This document shows positions 26,403 through 35,673 of a stretch of DNA of 64,000 nt, in pieces. Under the pieces are notes generated by a model. It made no database searches and was not told the origin of the DNA. It saw only the letters and a list, made by a program, of their open reading frames with translations. The DNA lies in the NCBI RefSeq assembly GCF_008630495.1, contig NZ_VWOJ01000003.1, forward strand, positions 246,375-310,374, given 5' to 3'. Every line of letters begins with the position of its first letter. The stretch's first letter is position 1. Both the position numbers and the translations under genes were made by a program. This DNA is from Alkalicaulis satelles (GTDB lineage Bacteria; Pseudomonadota; Alphaproteobacteria; Caulobacterales; Maricaulaceae).

Positions 26403-28562
26403 ATGATCATGATGCGCCCATTCATCCTGTGCGGCGGCGCCGGGACGCGATTATGGCCGGTCTCGACGCCTGAACGGCCCAAGCAGTTTCACGCCCTGTC
26501 CGGTGCGCGCGCGATGATCGCCGAGACCGCCGCGCGCCTGCCTGAACGCCTTGGCGCCATAGAGCTGGCGCCGGCCGCGGCGGTGGCCGGCGCGCGCTGG
26601 CGCGCGGCCCTGCAGGCTCATCTGCCAGACGGGCCGCTGGTGCTGGAGCCCGCCGCGCGCAATTCCGGCCCGGCCGTAGCGGCTGCGGCGCTGTGCGCGG
26701 CGCGCGATGATCTCGTCCTGATCCTGCCCGCCGACCATCATATCGCGGATGTGGCCGCCTTCCATGATGCGCTGGCGCGCGGTGTTGATGCGGCCGCGGA
26801 CGGCGCGCTGGTCACGTTCGGGATCCGGCCCGGTCACGCCGCCACCGGCTATGGCTATATCGAGCTGGACAGCGCAGACGCGGCCAGCGCGCCCTTCACA
26901 CCGGCCCGGCGTTTTGTGGAGAAGCCGCCGCGCGAGACGGCCGAAGCCTATCTGGCAGGCGGACGCCATGTGTGGAATGCCGGCATTTTCCTGTTCCGCG
27001 CCGGCGCCATGATTGAAGCGCTCGAGCGCCATGCCCCGCAGATGATCGAGGCCGTGCGCGCGGCCCTGCCGGCGGCGGGGCCGATGGCGGCGGGCGAGAT
27101 GCGCATGCTGGCGCGAGAGGCTTTTGCGCGCGCGCCGTCGCTTTCCATCGACTATGCGGTGATGGAGAAGGCCGAACGGGTCAATGTGGTTCCGGTGTCC
27201 ATGGGCTGGAGCGATCTGGGCGATCTGCGCGCCCTCAAGGCGCTCCATGGCGCAGACGGACGCAGCGTGCTGATCGGCCCGGCGGCCGAGGATGCCGGAT
27301 CAGGCAATTTCATCCTGTCCACCGGACCGCGCGTGGCCGTGCGGGGATTAAGCGCGATCGCCGTGGCCGCCAGCCCGGACGGCGTGCTGGTCACCACGCT
27401 CGATGACGCCGCCGAGGTACGCAAGGCCGTGGAGGGCGCCAGCCGCAGCGCCGCCCCCAATCTCGATCCCGCGCTCGCAGCCCGCGCGCGCGCCTGGGTC
27501 CATGACCATATGCTGCCCTGCTGGGCGCAGGCGGGCTGGGACAAGGCGCATGGCGGGTTTGTCGAGACGCTGAGCCGGGACGGCGCGCCTCATCTCGACC
27601 AGCCGCGCCGGGGCCGGGTGGCCCCGCGCCAGGTCTTCACCTTCGCCACCGCCCTGATGCACGGCTGGGACGAGGGCGGGGCGGCGAGCCGACTGGTGGA
27701 TCTGGGGCTGGACTATCTTGATGGTCCGGCGCGGTCCCCAGAGGGCGGCTGGGCCCATGGCCTTGAAGCGGGCGCAGGCGTCAGCGATGCGCGCCGCGAT
27801 CTCTACGACCACGCCTTCATCGCCCTGGGCGCCGCACGGGCCTTCCAGGCCACCGGCGAGGCGCGCGCCGAACGCATCGCGCTGGAGGCCTTCGCCCTCA
27901 TCGATGATCTCATGCGCGACGGCGCGCCGGGCTGGGCGAGCCCCGAGACCGCGCCGGGGCGCAAGCTGTCCAACCCGCACATGCACCTGCTGGAAGCGAG
28001 CCTGGTCTGGCATGAGGCCAGCGCAGACCCGGATGCGCTGTCACGCATCGCCGAACTGGCCTGGCTGTTCGAGGCTTTCATGTTCGATCCCGCCAGCGGC
28101 GCTGTCGGCGAGGTCTTCAGTCCGGACTGGTCGCGCTTGTCCGGCGAGGAGGGCGCGCGCATTGAGCCGGGCCATTGCTATGAATGGGCCTGGCTGTTGT
28201 CCGAGGTGCAGCGCCTCACGGCTCGCGACACGGCCAGCTGGTCGCGCCGGCTGATCGCCTTTGCAGACGGGCGCGGCGCCGGACCGGACGGGTTCTCTCT
28301 GGACGCCGTCACGGCCGATGGCGCCCCGCTCATGGCCACGGCGCGCGCCTGGCCGCAGCTGGAGCGCATCCGCGCGCGCCTGCGCTTTCCTGAAACCGCC
28401 GCGCCCGGCCAGGCGGGCCGCGAGCTGGCCGCCTTCCTGGACGCCTATATCGATGAAGCCAGCCCCGCATGGTGCGATCGGCGGGAAGCAGGCGGCGCAC
28501 CCCAGGACTTCCTGCCCGCCTCCATGCCCTATCACTTCATGACCGCGCTGGGCGGGCTGTAG
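26403..28562 (+). CDS. Fused mannose-1-phosphate guanylyltransferase and AGE-family epimerase/isomerase
   Basis: A 719-residue two-domain protein. Residues 1 to about 340 are a GDP-mannose pyrophosphorylase: CGGAGTRLWPVSTPERPKQF, LILPADHHI, RFVEKPP and NAGIFLF. Residues from about 360 on are an AGE (N-acylglucosamine 2-epimerase) barrel with HMHLLEASLVWHEA, EPGHCYEWAWLL and a closing PYHFMTAL, which supply the conserved His residues. ManC normally carries a cupin-type phosphomannose isomerase at this end; AGE proteins can do the same isomerisation, so the fusion may run fructose-6-P to mannose-6-P and mannose-1-P to GDP-mannose. The mutase for the middle step is at 31502. Confidence 0.82.
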   Translation: MIMMRPFILCGGAGTRLWPVSTPERPKQFHALSGARAMIAETAARLPERLGAIELAPAAAVAGARWRAALQAHLPDGPLVLEPAARNSGPAVAAAALCAARDDLVLILPADHHIADVAAFHDALARGVDAAADGALVTFGIRPGHAATGYGYIELDSADAASAPFTPARRFVEKPPRETAEAYLAGGRHVWNAGIFLFRAGAMIEALERHAPQMIEAVRAALPAAGPMAAGEMRMLAREAFARAPSLSIDYAVMEKAERVNVVPVSMGWSDLGDLRALKALHGADGRSVLIGPAAEDAGSGNFILSTGPRVAVRGLSAIAVAASPDGVLVTTLDDAAEVRKAVEGASRSAAPNLDPALAARARAWVHDHMLPCWAQAGWDKAHGGFVETLSRDGAPHLDQPRRGRVAPRQVFTFATALMHGWDEGGAASRLVDLGLDYLDGPARSPEGGWAHGLEAGAGVSDARRDLYDHAFIALGAARAFQATGEARAERIALEAFALIDDLMRDGAPGWASPETAPGRKLSNPHMHLLEASLVWHEASADPDALSRIAELAWLFEAFMFDPASGAVGEVFSPDWSRLSGEEGARIEPGHCYEWAWLLSEVQRLTARDTASWSRRLIAFADGRGAGPDGFSLDAVTADGAPLMATARAWPQLERIRARLRFPETAAPGQAGRELAAFLDAYIDEASPAWCDRREAGGAPQDFLPASMPYHFMTALGGL

Positions 28563-28568
28563 CGTTCT

Positions 28569-29873
28569 TCAGGGGCGTCCGACGCTGACATAGGTGAAGC
28601 CGCGTGCGGCGGTTTCACCCGGGTCGTAGATATTGCGCAGATCCACGATCAGCGGCTGTTTAAGCGCGGCTTTCAGCCGCCCGAAATCCAGCGCCCGGAA
28701 CTCGTTCCATTCGGTGACGATGACCAGAAGGTCCGCGCCTTCAGCACACAGATAGGGGCCTGTGACGAAGTCCACGTCCTTGAGCAGCTTTTCGGCTTCC
28801 TCAATGCCCGCCGGATCAAAGGCGCGCACCCGCGCGCCGGCCTTTTGCAGGGCCGGGATGATATCCAGGCTGGGCGCATCGCGCATATCATCGGTATTGG
28901 GTTTGAAGGTCAGGCCGAGCACGGCCACCGTCTTGCCGTCCACCGATCCGCCCGCCGCCGCGATGACCTTGCCGGCCATGGCCTGCTTGCGCTTGTCATT
29001 GATGTCCACCACCGTCTCGATCAGGCGCACCGGCGCGCCGGCCTCCTGGGCGGTGCGCACCAGGGCCAGGGTGTCCTTGGGAAAGCACGAGCCGCCATAG
29101 CCCGGACCGGCATGGAGGAATTTCGCGCCGATGCGGTTGTCCAGGCCAATGCCGCGCGCGACTTCCTGCACATTGGCGCCCACCTGCTCGCACAGATCGG
29201 CCATCTCGTTGATGAAGGTGATCTTCATGGCCAGGAAGGCGTTGGCCGCATACTTGATCAGCTCCGAGGTGCGCCGCGAGGTGAACACGATGGGCGTCTC
29301 GTTGAGATAGAGCGGGCGGTACAGCTCGCGCATGCGCGCAATGGCGCGCTCGTCCTCTGTGCCCACCACGACCCGGTCGGGACGTTTGAAATCGTCAATG
29401 GCCGCGCCCTCGCGCAGAAATTCCGGGTTCGACACCACGGCGAAATCGCCATCGGGTCGCGCCTTGGCGATCACCGCCTCCACCTCGTCGCCTGTGCCCA
29501 CCGGCACGGTGGACTTGTTGACCACGACGGTGAAGCCGTCCATGGCGCGGGCGATTTCCTCGGCGGCGGCGTAGACATAGGTCAGGTCCGCATGCCCGTC
29601 GCCGCGCCGCGAGGGCGTGCCCACGGCAATGAACACCACATCCGCTTCACGCACCGCATCGGACAGGTCGGTGGCGAAGTCCAGCCGGCCCTCGCGCACA
29701 TTGCGCTCGACAAGAAGGTCCAGGCCCGGCTCATAGATCGGCACGCCCCCGCTGCGCAGGAGGGCGATCTTGTCCTCATTCTTGTCGATGCAGGTCACAT
29801 GGTGGCCGAAATCGGCGAAACAGGCTCCGGACACCAGGCCGACATAGCCGGTTCCGATCATGGCGACACGCAT
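28569..29873 (-). CDS. UDP-glucose 6-dehydrogenase
   Basis: Oxidises UDP-glucose twice to UDP-glucuronate. The 434-residue protein starts at the ATG at 29871-29873 with MRVAMIGTGYVGLVSGACFAD, the NAD-binding loop; earlier in-frame codons would push this loop inward. The active cysteine is in YGGSCFPKDT, and FLREGAAIDDF and NPEF are conserved. GLTFKPNTDDMRDAPSLDI is the C-terminal UDP site. It converges with the GDP-mannose fusion gene and shares the region with galU. Confidence 0.93.
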   Translation of the reverse strand: MRVAMIGTGYVGLVSGACFADFGHHVTCIDKNEDKIALLRSGGVPIYEPGLDLLVERNVREGRLDFATDLSDAVREADVVFIAVGTPSRRGDGHADLTYVYAAAEEIARAMDGFTVVVNKSTVPVGTGDEVEAVIAKARPDGDFAVVSNPEFLREGAAIDDFKRPDRVVVGTEDERAIARMRELYRPLYLNETPIVFTSRRTSELIKYAANAFLAMKITFINEMADLCEQVGANVQEVARGIGLDNRIGAKFLHAGPGYGGSCFPKDTLALVRTAQEAGAPVRLIETVVDINDKRKQAMAGKVIAAAGGSVDGKTVAVLGLTFKPNTDDMRDAPSLDIIPALQKAGARVRAFDPAGIEEAEKLLKDVDFVTGPYLCAEGADLLVIVTEWNEFRALDFGRLKAALKQPLIVDLRNIYDPGETAARGFTYVSVGRP

Positions 29874-30068
29874 GGGCTGAGCTCCCCCGCACGGGCTGAC
29901 AGGACCGGGTCCCGGACCCGGTCTGCGAGCCATAGCAGCGGGGGATGTCATCTCCAAGCCTCAGCGCCAGTCTGGACGCGCCGGAAAGCGCCACATCCGT
30001 TGAAACCGTCACATCCCCTGCTTAAGGTGCCCGCTTACCGGAACTGAGGGGTTCAACGGAGGGGGCTT

Positions 30069-31514
30069 ATGGCCAACAAACCAAACAGGGTCAGCGCGGA
30101 GTCATGCCGCAAGCTGGCCGACGCAATTTTGACTGTCCGCACGCGCGCGATCGTGTCGGAACGCTGGATCGAATCCCAGCTGGGCCAAGCGCTGGACAGC
30201 CATGACTGGCGCCCCGGGCGCCCAGGCCATGTGACCAAGCTGGCCAAGCAGGTCGCCAAGCTGGTCTATAACGGCCCGGCAGAGCGAGAGGCGCTCGCCA
30301 AAAAGCTCGCCAGACTGACGCGACAGGAGCGTGTGCGCGACGCAGTCAGGCGCTTCTTCATCAACTCAGGCCTCGAAGCCCATGGCGTACCTGTGGACCA
30401 TGAGTCTATCGGACGCGACCAGCTCATGGCGGCCATGCTGAGCCGGTTTGTGTATGGTGAAGCCCCCGAGTTTCAGAACGAGCTGAAAAGACAGGGCGTT
30501 TACACACTCCTGCAAAATGCGGGCGGCGGCGCCTCCCATGTCAACCGCTCCCTCCTTCTGGTGCACGCCCTGGGGTCCAGCTCGTTCATCTGGGCGGTCC
30601 ATCTCTACCGCCCTGCAGGCGCCCAGGCCGAACTGAAAGCGCGCATGGGCGTCTTCCTGCCGGAGAACCCCAATATGTCGCTTCTCTCCGCGGCGGCCTG
30701 GGTTGATCCGGCGCCCGTGCTCAGACAATGGCTGACGGATGAAGACGCCGCCACAGCGCTGGCCGCCATCCGATCTCAGAACCGGAACGGAAAGCAAGAG
30801 CGCTCCGTGGCTGTGCTGAACTTCAAGTCTGATAACAGCGCCGAGCTCAATGACGGGCATGGCCTCAAGGCCGTCGGCTATATCGCTTCTGATGACCGCC
30901 TGGGCGCTGGCGCGCTGGACGCCATCGGCCTGGTGCAGCGTAGCGCACTGAGCGATGCATACGCCGCTGTGGCGCCCGCCCCCAAAGCCGAACACGCTCA
31001 AGCCTACGCCGAGGTGCAGGACGCGCTGGCGCGTTTTGCGGCGATCGCCGCTGCGCCGGGCCTGAATGCGGTGATGGCGCAGCCGGCTGGCGAGCCGGCT
31101 CTGGAACGCGCGCCCGCCCCGGCCCTGAAGGCCGCAGAAGCGCCGGAAGCCCCGGCATCTCTGGATGGTCCGGAGAGCCCGCAGGCGTCAGGAGATCCTG
31201 AGACGCCGGATAGTCCGGAAACCCCTGAGATCTCCGAGGTCCCGGACACGTCAGAGGCGCAAGCCTCAGCCCCGGCCCCGGACACGTCAGAAGCGCTGGC
31301 GGCGCCAGGAGACCCTGAAACGCCGGATACTCCGGACTCCCCTGAGATGCCGGACTCGCTGGAAGCGTCACAGACGCCCAAACCGCAAAAACTGGACGCG
31401 GATGCACCGGCCTCTACCAAGCCGGCGGTCAGCGATGCCGATGGTCAGCCTACGGATGATCCGGCCCCGGCTGAGGCGGACGAGGGCGAAACGCCGCCCG
31501 CTCAGAGCTCCTGA
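30069..31514 (+). CDS. Unrecognised 481-aa protein with repetitive acidic Pro-rich tail
   Basis: The ATG at 30069 has GGAGGGGGCTT upstream. Residues 1-330 form a soluble, mostly helical region: a basic N-terminus (ESCRKLADAILTVRTR, VTKLAKQVAKLVYNG) and a middle part with VNRSLLLVHALGSSSFIWAV and NPNMSLLSAAAWVDPAPVL. Residues from about 330 are low-complexity and rich in Pro, Glu, Asp, Ser, Thr and Ala. Within them a 39-residue unit beginning GDPETPDSPETPEIS is repeated, the second copy incomplete (from 31191 and 31308). No signal peptide or membrane segment is seen. I know no family. It overlaps the phosphomannomutase tail by 13 bases on the opposite strand. Confidence 0.72.
   Translation: MANKPNRVSAESCRKLADAILTVRTRAIVSERWIESQLGQALDSHDWRPGRPGHVTKLAKQVAKLVYNGPAEREALAKKLARLTRQERVRDAVRRFFINSGLEAHGVPVDHESIGRDQLMAAMLSRFVYGEAPEFQNELKRQGVYTLLQNAGGGASHVNRSLLLVHALGSSSFIWAVHLYRPAGAQAELKARMGVFLPENPNMSLLSAAAWVDPAPVLRQWLTDEDAATALAAIRSQNRNGKQERSVAVLNFKSDNSAELNDGHGLKAVGYIASDDRLGAGALDAIGLVQRSALSDAYAAVAPAPKAEHAQAYAEVQDALARFAAIAAAPGLNAVMAQPAGEPALERAPAPALKAAEAPEAPASLDGPESPQASGDPETPDSPETPEISEVPDTSEAQASAPAPDTSEALAAPGDPETPDTPDSPEMPDSLEASQTPKPQKLDADAPASTKPAVSDADGQPTDDPAPAEADEGETPPAQSS
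31191..31380 (+). repeat. 39-codon (117-bp) tandem repeat in the 481-aa gene tail
   Basis: The sequence GGAGATCCTGAGACGCCGGA at 31191 recurs in diverged form at 31308 (GGAGACCCTGAAACGCCGGA), 117 bases later. The first unit is complete; the second fades after about 70 bases. Confidence 0.75.
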
Positions 31515-33010
31515 TCGAAGGCGCCCACTTCCGGGTGACGCGCCAGCTCCTCGCGGATCGCTGCAAACAGGGCGCGGGTGTCGTCCTTGCTGGTCAGGCT
31601 TTCGACCACCACCACCAGATTGGGGGTGTTGGAGCTGGCGCGCACCAGGCCCCAGGCGCCGTCTTCCAGGGTGAAGCGCACGCCATTGACGGTGTTGATG
31701 TCGCCGATAGGCCGCCCGGCGATCGCCTCGCCTGAGGCCATCTTCGCCTCGAACGCGGCGGTGATGCGCGCGACCACATCGTATTTCACCTCGTCGGCGC
31801 AGGCCGGCGACAGGGTGGGCGAGCCGTAGCTGACCGGCAGGGCCCGCTTGAGATCGGCCATGGACTTGTCCGGGTTGCGGTCGAGCATTTCCAGAATGCA
31901 GCGCGCCGAGACCAGCGCGCAGTCATAGCCGCGCCCCACGGGCGGCTGCAGGAAGTAGTGACCGGACTTCTCAAACCCCGCCAGCGCACGCAGCGCGTTG
32001 GCGCGGCGCTTGATATAACTGTGGCCGGTCTTGAAATAATCGGTGGTGGCGCCGTTGGCTTTCAGCACCGGGTCGGTGGCGAACAGCCCGGTGGATTTCA
32101 CGTCCACCACGAATGTTGCATTGCGGTGTGAGGCGGACAAATCGCGCGCCAGCATCAGGCCGACCTTGTCGGCGAAAATCTCCTCGCCCTCATTGTCCAC
32201 CACGCCGCAGCGGTCGCCATCGCCGTCAAAGGCCAGCCCCACATCCGCGCCCTCGGCCCGCACCCGGTCGGCCAGGGCGTGCAGCATTTTCATGTCTTCA
32301 GGGTTGGGATTGTAATTGGGGAAGGTGTGGTCGAGCGCGCAATCCATCTCGATCACCTCGGCGCCCAGCGCGCGCAGCACGTCCGGCGCGAACGCGCCCG
32401 CCGTGCCATTGCCGCAGGCCGCGACCACTTTCAGGCGGCGCTTCAGGCGTACGCCCGCCGCGGCTTCAGCTTTATAGACCTCGGCCACGCCCTCACGGCG
32501 CACATAGCCGCCGCCGGGCCGGGCCTGGCCCTCGCCGCCCAGCACGATCGCCTTGAGCCGGCTCATCTCGTCCGGGCCGAAGGTGAGCGGGCGCTCCACG
32601 CCCATCTTCACCCCGGTCCAGCCATTGGCGTTATGGCTGGCGGTGACCATGGCCACGCTTTCGATATCCAGATGGAACTGGGCGAAATAGGCCATGGGCG
32701 AAAGCGCCAGGCCGATATCATGCACCTCTATGCCCGCCTGCATCAGGCCGACGGTCAGGGCCTGTTTCACGCTCAGCGAATAGCTGCGGAAATCATGACC
32801 GGTGACGATTTTGGGCGGCTTGCCCAGCTCGTGGATCAGCGTGCCCAGGCCCAGGCCGAGCTGTTGCACGCCATACAGATTGATGTCCGGCGCCCGGTCA
32901 GAGCCGGGATGGCCGAACCACCAGCGCGCATCATATTCGCGAAACCCGGTCGGCTTGATCAGGGGCTGTGTTTCAAAGTCCCATGTATTCGGCTTGATGT
33001 CGGCGTTCAC
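31502..33010 (-). CDS. Phosphomannomutase/phosphoglucomutase
   Basis: Interconverts hexose-6-phosphate and hexose-1-phosphate; here it can link the two halves of the fused GDP-mannose enzyme. The 502-residue protein has the alpha-phosphohexomutase blocks: active serine loop TASHNANGWTG, metal loop DGDGDRCG, the sugar loop in the central part (GHSYIKRRANALRALAGFEKSGHYF), and the phosphate loop RASSNTPNLVV (RxSxTxP-like). It has an N-terminal extension ending in FREYDARWW. AlgC/ManB are close relatives; both phosphoglucose and phosphomannose use are possible. Confidence 0.87.
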   Translation of the reverse strand: MNADIKPNTWDFETQPLIKPTGFREYDARWWFGHPGSDRAPDINLYGVQQLGLGLGTLIHELGKPPKIVTGHDFRSYSLSVKQALTVGLMQAGIEVHDIGLALSPMAYFAQFHLDIESVAMVTASHNANGWTGVKMGVERPLTFGPDEMSRLKAIVLGGEGQARPGGGYVRREGVAEVYKAEAAAGVRLKRRLKVVAACGNGTAGAFAPDVLRALGAEVIEMDCALDHTFPNYNPNPEDMKMLHALADRVRAEGADVGLAFDGDGDRCGVVDNEGEEIFADKVGLMLARDLSASHRNATFVVDVKSTGLFATDPVLKANGATTDYFKTGHSYIKRRANALRALAGFEKSGHYFLQPPVGRGYDCALVSARCILEMLDRNPDKSMADLKRALPVSYGSPTLSPACADEVKYDVVARITAAFEAKMASGEAIAGRPIGDINTVNGVRFTLEDGAWGLVRASSNTPNLVVVVESLTSKDDTRALFAAIREELARHPEVGAFDQEL

Positions 33011-33074
33011 GGGCGTCCCCTTGATGCTGCTTCCCGCCGCGCGCGATACAAGCTGGGCCGGGCGCGGTCAATGA

Positions 33075-33665
33075 TCACTCCGGCGCGTCTTCGGGCAGGA
33101 TACGCACTTCGATCCGGCGCACCAGCACCGGGCGCGCGGCGCCCTCTTCATCCGGCCAGAGGCCGACCCAGTCGATCCCGTTCAGGGGGGTCCCCGCCGG
33201 AATATGATGGCGCAGAGTGAGGGTGCGAAAAACGCTGTCCACCGCCATGCGCCGCCAGCCCGTATCGGCGTCGCCAACCACGAAATAGCCGATATGGATA
33301 TGGGTGAGGTCCGGATCCGCCGAGCGCACATCCAGCCGCACCTCGATATCGCGTCCGACGACAGCCGCCTCGAATTCCGCCGGAATGGCCGCGCCAATCC
33401 CGGCGGAGAGATGACCGGCCGCCTCCATCGAGGCCGTTGCCGTCACCCGCGCCACAGGCCCGCCCGAGGCCGCCGGGTCGAACAGGGTGCGCGTGCCCGG
33501 ACCGGGGATCAGCTGATCGAGCGCCGCGCCCTCCATGATAAAGGCGTCATCGGTGACGATGGCGTCCTGCCCTGTAGGCCGGTATTGCATCGCGCCCCAG
33601 ATCAGAGCGCCCGACACGCCTATGGCGAGGGGCCAGAATACGATGTCGGGCAGGGAAAAGCGCAT
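33075..33665 (-). CDS. Membrane-anchored periplasmic protein, unknown function
   Basis: A 196-residue protein with a single N-terminal helix (IVFWPLAIGVSGALIWGAMQ) and a beta-rich periplasmic domain: VGRDIEVRLDVRSADPDLTHIHIGYFVVG, WRRMAVDSVFRTLTLRHHI and VLVRRIEVRIL. It sits 11 bases after kdsD, where many alphaproteobacteria have lptC, but the sequence does not look like LptC. I recognise no family. Confidence 0.6.
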   Translation of the reverse strand: MRFSLPDIVFWPLAIGVSGALIWGAMQYRPTGQDAIVTDDAFIMEGAALDQLIPGPGTRTLFDPAASGGPVARVTATASMEAAGHLSAGIGAAIPAEFEAAVVGRDIEVRLDVRSADPDLTHIHIGYFVVGDADTGWRRMAVDSVFRTLTLRHHIPAGTPLNGIDWVGLWPDEEGAARPVLVRRIEVRILPEDAPE

Positions 33666-33676
33666 CGCCAGCGTCC

Positions 33677-34669
33677 TCAGCTCACGCCCGCGCGCAACAG
33701 ATCGTGGATATGCAACAGGCCTTGCGGACGCCCGTCCTCGTCACACACGAAAAGCTGGGTGATCTTGCGTGAGCCCGCCGTCATCTGGCGCAGCGCCTCG
33801 GACGCCAGCAGCCCCGGCAGCACGGTGACCGGCGCGGGCGTCATCACCGCATCGACGCTTTCTGACACCAGGTCCGGGCTCATTTTCCGGCGCAGATCGC
33901 CGTCGGTGATGATGCCCAGAAGCCGCCCGTCCGCGCCCGTGACGCCCACACAGCCCAGCCCCTTGGCGCTCATCTCGATCAGGGCCTCGCCCATGCCGCT
34001 GCCTGACGCCACCAGAGGCAGGCCCTCGCCCCCATGCATCAGCGCGCCCACGGACGCCAGCGCCGAGCCCAGCGCGCCGCCGGGATGGTAGCGGGCGAAA
34101 TCACGCGCCGTGAAGCCGCGCGCCTCGATCAGCGCCACCGCCAGCGCATCGCCATAGGCCATCATCATGGTGGTGGAGGTGGTAGGCGCGCGCGTCTCTC
34201 CGCAGGCTTCTTCCGCGGCGGGCAGCAGCAGCACCAGATCGGACCCGCGCGCCAGGGTGGAGTCCGGCCCGGCGGTCAGCGCGATAAGCGGCACGCCGAA
34301 TCGGCGGCAATAGGCGATCATGTCGCCCAGCTCGCGCGTCTCGCCGGATTTGGACAGGGCCAGCACCGCATCGTCTGCGGTGATCATGCCCATATCGCCG
34401 TGGCTGGCTTCGGACGGGTGGACATACTGGGCCGGCGTGCCGGTGGAGGCGAGAGTGGCGGCGATCTTGCGCGCCACATGGCCGGACTTGCCCACGCCTG
34501 CGCAGACCAGCCTGCCGCGCAAGGACGCGATCAGGCGCACGGCGGCGGCGGCCTCCTCGCCCAGCGCCCCCGACAGGGCGTTCAGCCCGTCCATCTCGAG
34601 CGCCAGCGTGCGGCGCATGGCGGCGATCAGATCTGGCGCGTCAAGGCGCAGGGCGTCAGGGCGTGTCAT
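33677..34669 (-). CDS. kdsD: Arabinose-5-phosphate isomerase (SIS plus two CBS domains)
   Basis: Turns ribulose-5-phosphate into arabinose-5-phosphate, the first step to Kdo for lipopolysaccharide. The 330-residue protein starts at the ATG at 34667-34669. The SIS domain (about 40-190) has RLVCAGVGKSGHVARKIAATLASTG, HPSEASHGDMGMI and LSKSGETREL. ARYHPGGALG joins it to two CBS domains (about 205-330), with LLGIITDGDLRR and GLLHIHDLLRAG. The related GutQ/KpsF paralogues share this plan. Confidence 0.92.
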   Translation of the reverse strand: MTRPDALRLDAPDLIAAMRRTLALEMDGLNALSGALGEEAAAAVRLIASLRGRLVCAGVGKSGHVARKIAATLASTGTPAQYVHPSEASHGDMGMITADDAVLALSKSGETRELGDMIAYCRRFGVPLIALTAGPDSTLARGSDLVLLLPAAEEACGETRAPTTSTTMMMAYGDALAVALIEARGFTARDFARYHPGGALGSALASVGALMHGGEGLPLVASGSGMGEALIEMSAKGLGCVGVTGADGRLLGIITDGDLRRKMSPDLVSESVDAVMTPAPVTVLPGLLASEALRQMTAGSRKITQLFVCDEDGRPQGLLHIHDLLRAGVS

Positions 34670-34764
34670 GACCTGAGTTTCTAGACCAGTCCCGGCCCGG
34701 CTCCAATCGCCCATTCACGCGCGTCCGGCTTGGCGCCGTGAACGAAGCGTCCGATGCTGGAGGC

Positions 34765-35334
34765 ATGGATATTGAACCGCTCGAACTCGACGGCCTGTGC
34801 CTTATCCGCCCTGCGCGCCATGGCGATGCGCGCGGCTGGTTCGAGGAGGCCTGGTCGGCGCCGCGCCTGCGCGCCGCCGGGCTGGATCTCGCTTTTGAAC
34901 AGGACAATCTGTCCTATTCGGTAGCCGCCGGCACGCTGCGCGGCCTGCATTTCCAGGCGCCGCCGGCCGCCCAGGGCAAGCTGGTCAGCGTGATCACCGG
35001 CGCGGTGCTGGACGTGGCCGTGGATGTGCGCTCGGGCTCGCCCACCCAAGGGCGCCATGTGGCGGTGCGGCTGAGCGAGGATGATCCGGCGCGCCTGTGG
35101 GTGCCCGAGGGCTTTCTGCATGGCTTCGTCACCCTGGCGCCCCATACCCGCGTCGCCTACAAGGTCACGCGCGCCTATAACGCCGAGCATGACCGCTGCG
35201 TGGCCTGGAATGATCCTGATCTGGCGATTGACTGGGGCGTGAGCGCGCCGGTTCTGTCGGGCAAGGACGCGCGCGCGCCGCGCTTGCGGGACCTGCCTGT
35301 CCCCTTCCCGCCGGGCTGGCGGGGCAAGGCCTGA
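34765..35334 (+). CDS. rfbC: dTDP-4-dehydrorhamnose 3,5-epimerase
   Basis: Third enzyme of dTDP-L-rhamnose synthesis. Counted from the ATG at 34765 it has 189 residues, matching how family members begin (GDARGWFEEAW soon after the start); a GTG nine codons earlier is possible, and neither has a well-spaced ribosome binding site. QDNLSYSVAAGTLRGLHFQ has the active-site His, KLVSVITGAVLDVAVDVR and WVPEGFLHGF follow, and the tyrosine in AYKVTRAYNAEHD is near the acid position. rfbD follows on the same strand; rfbA and rfbB are not in the window. Confidence 0.9.
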   Translation: MDIEPLELDGLCLIRPARHGDARGWFEEAWSAPRLRAAGLDLAFEQDNLSYSVAAGTLRGLHFQAPPAAQGKLVSVITGAVLDVAVDVRSGSPTQGRHVAVRLSEDDPARLWVPEGFLHGFVTLAPHTRVAYKVTRAYNAEHDRCVAWNDPDLAIDWGVSAPVLSGKDARAPRLRDLPVPFPPGWRGKA

Positions 35335-35562
35335 TCAGATCAGGGTCAGATTGGCGTTCTGGCTGACGAACTCGACAAAGCGGCGCAAGGTGTCAGAGGT
35401 CTCGGTCTCGACAATGCGGCGGCTTTCACCCGGCGCGGAACCGCTCAGATAGAAGACGCATTCATTGGAACGCTCTGACAGCTCGCGCGTGAACTGCTCC
35501 ACCAGACGGTCAAGCGCTTGCGCTTCGCTTTCACTGGAAACCGCTACCGTCACCCTTTGCAT
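35335..35562 (-). CDS. Small protein between rfbC and rfbD, unknown function
   Basis: A 75-residue soluble protein counted from the ATG at 35560-35562, with GGGGGAGACGCAC upstream. MQRVTVAVSSESEAQALDRL, LSERSNECVFYL and LRRFVEFVSQNANLTLI suggest a small alpha/beta fold. I recognise no family. It is on the opposite strand, wedged between two rhamnose genes. It is not similar to the small gene at 25012. Confidence 0.5.
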   Translation of the reverse strand: MQRVTVAVSSESEAQALDRLVEQFTRELSERSNECVFYLSGSAPGESRRIVETETSDTLRRFVEFVSQNANLTLI

Positions 35563-35673
35563 GTGCGTCTCCCCCGAGTTGCCCCCCTGCCCGTCGGCCG
35601 ATGCCTTGCCAGCCGCTCTGCTAATCGCCAATGGTGCGATACTGAAGCGTTCAGTGCAAGACTCATTCCGACA

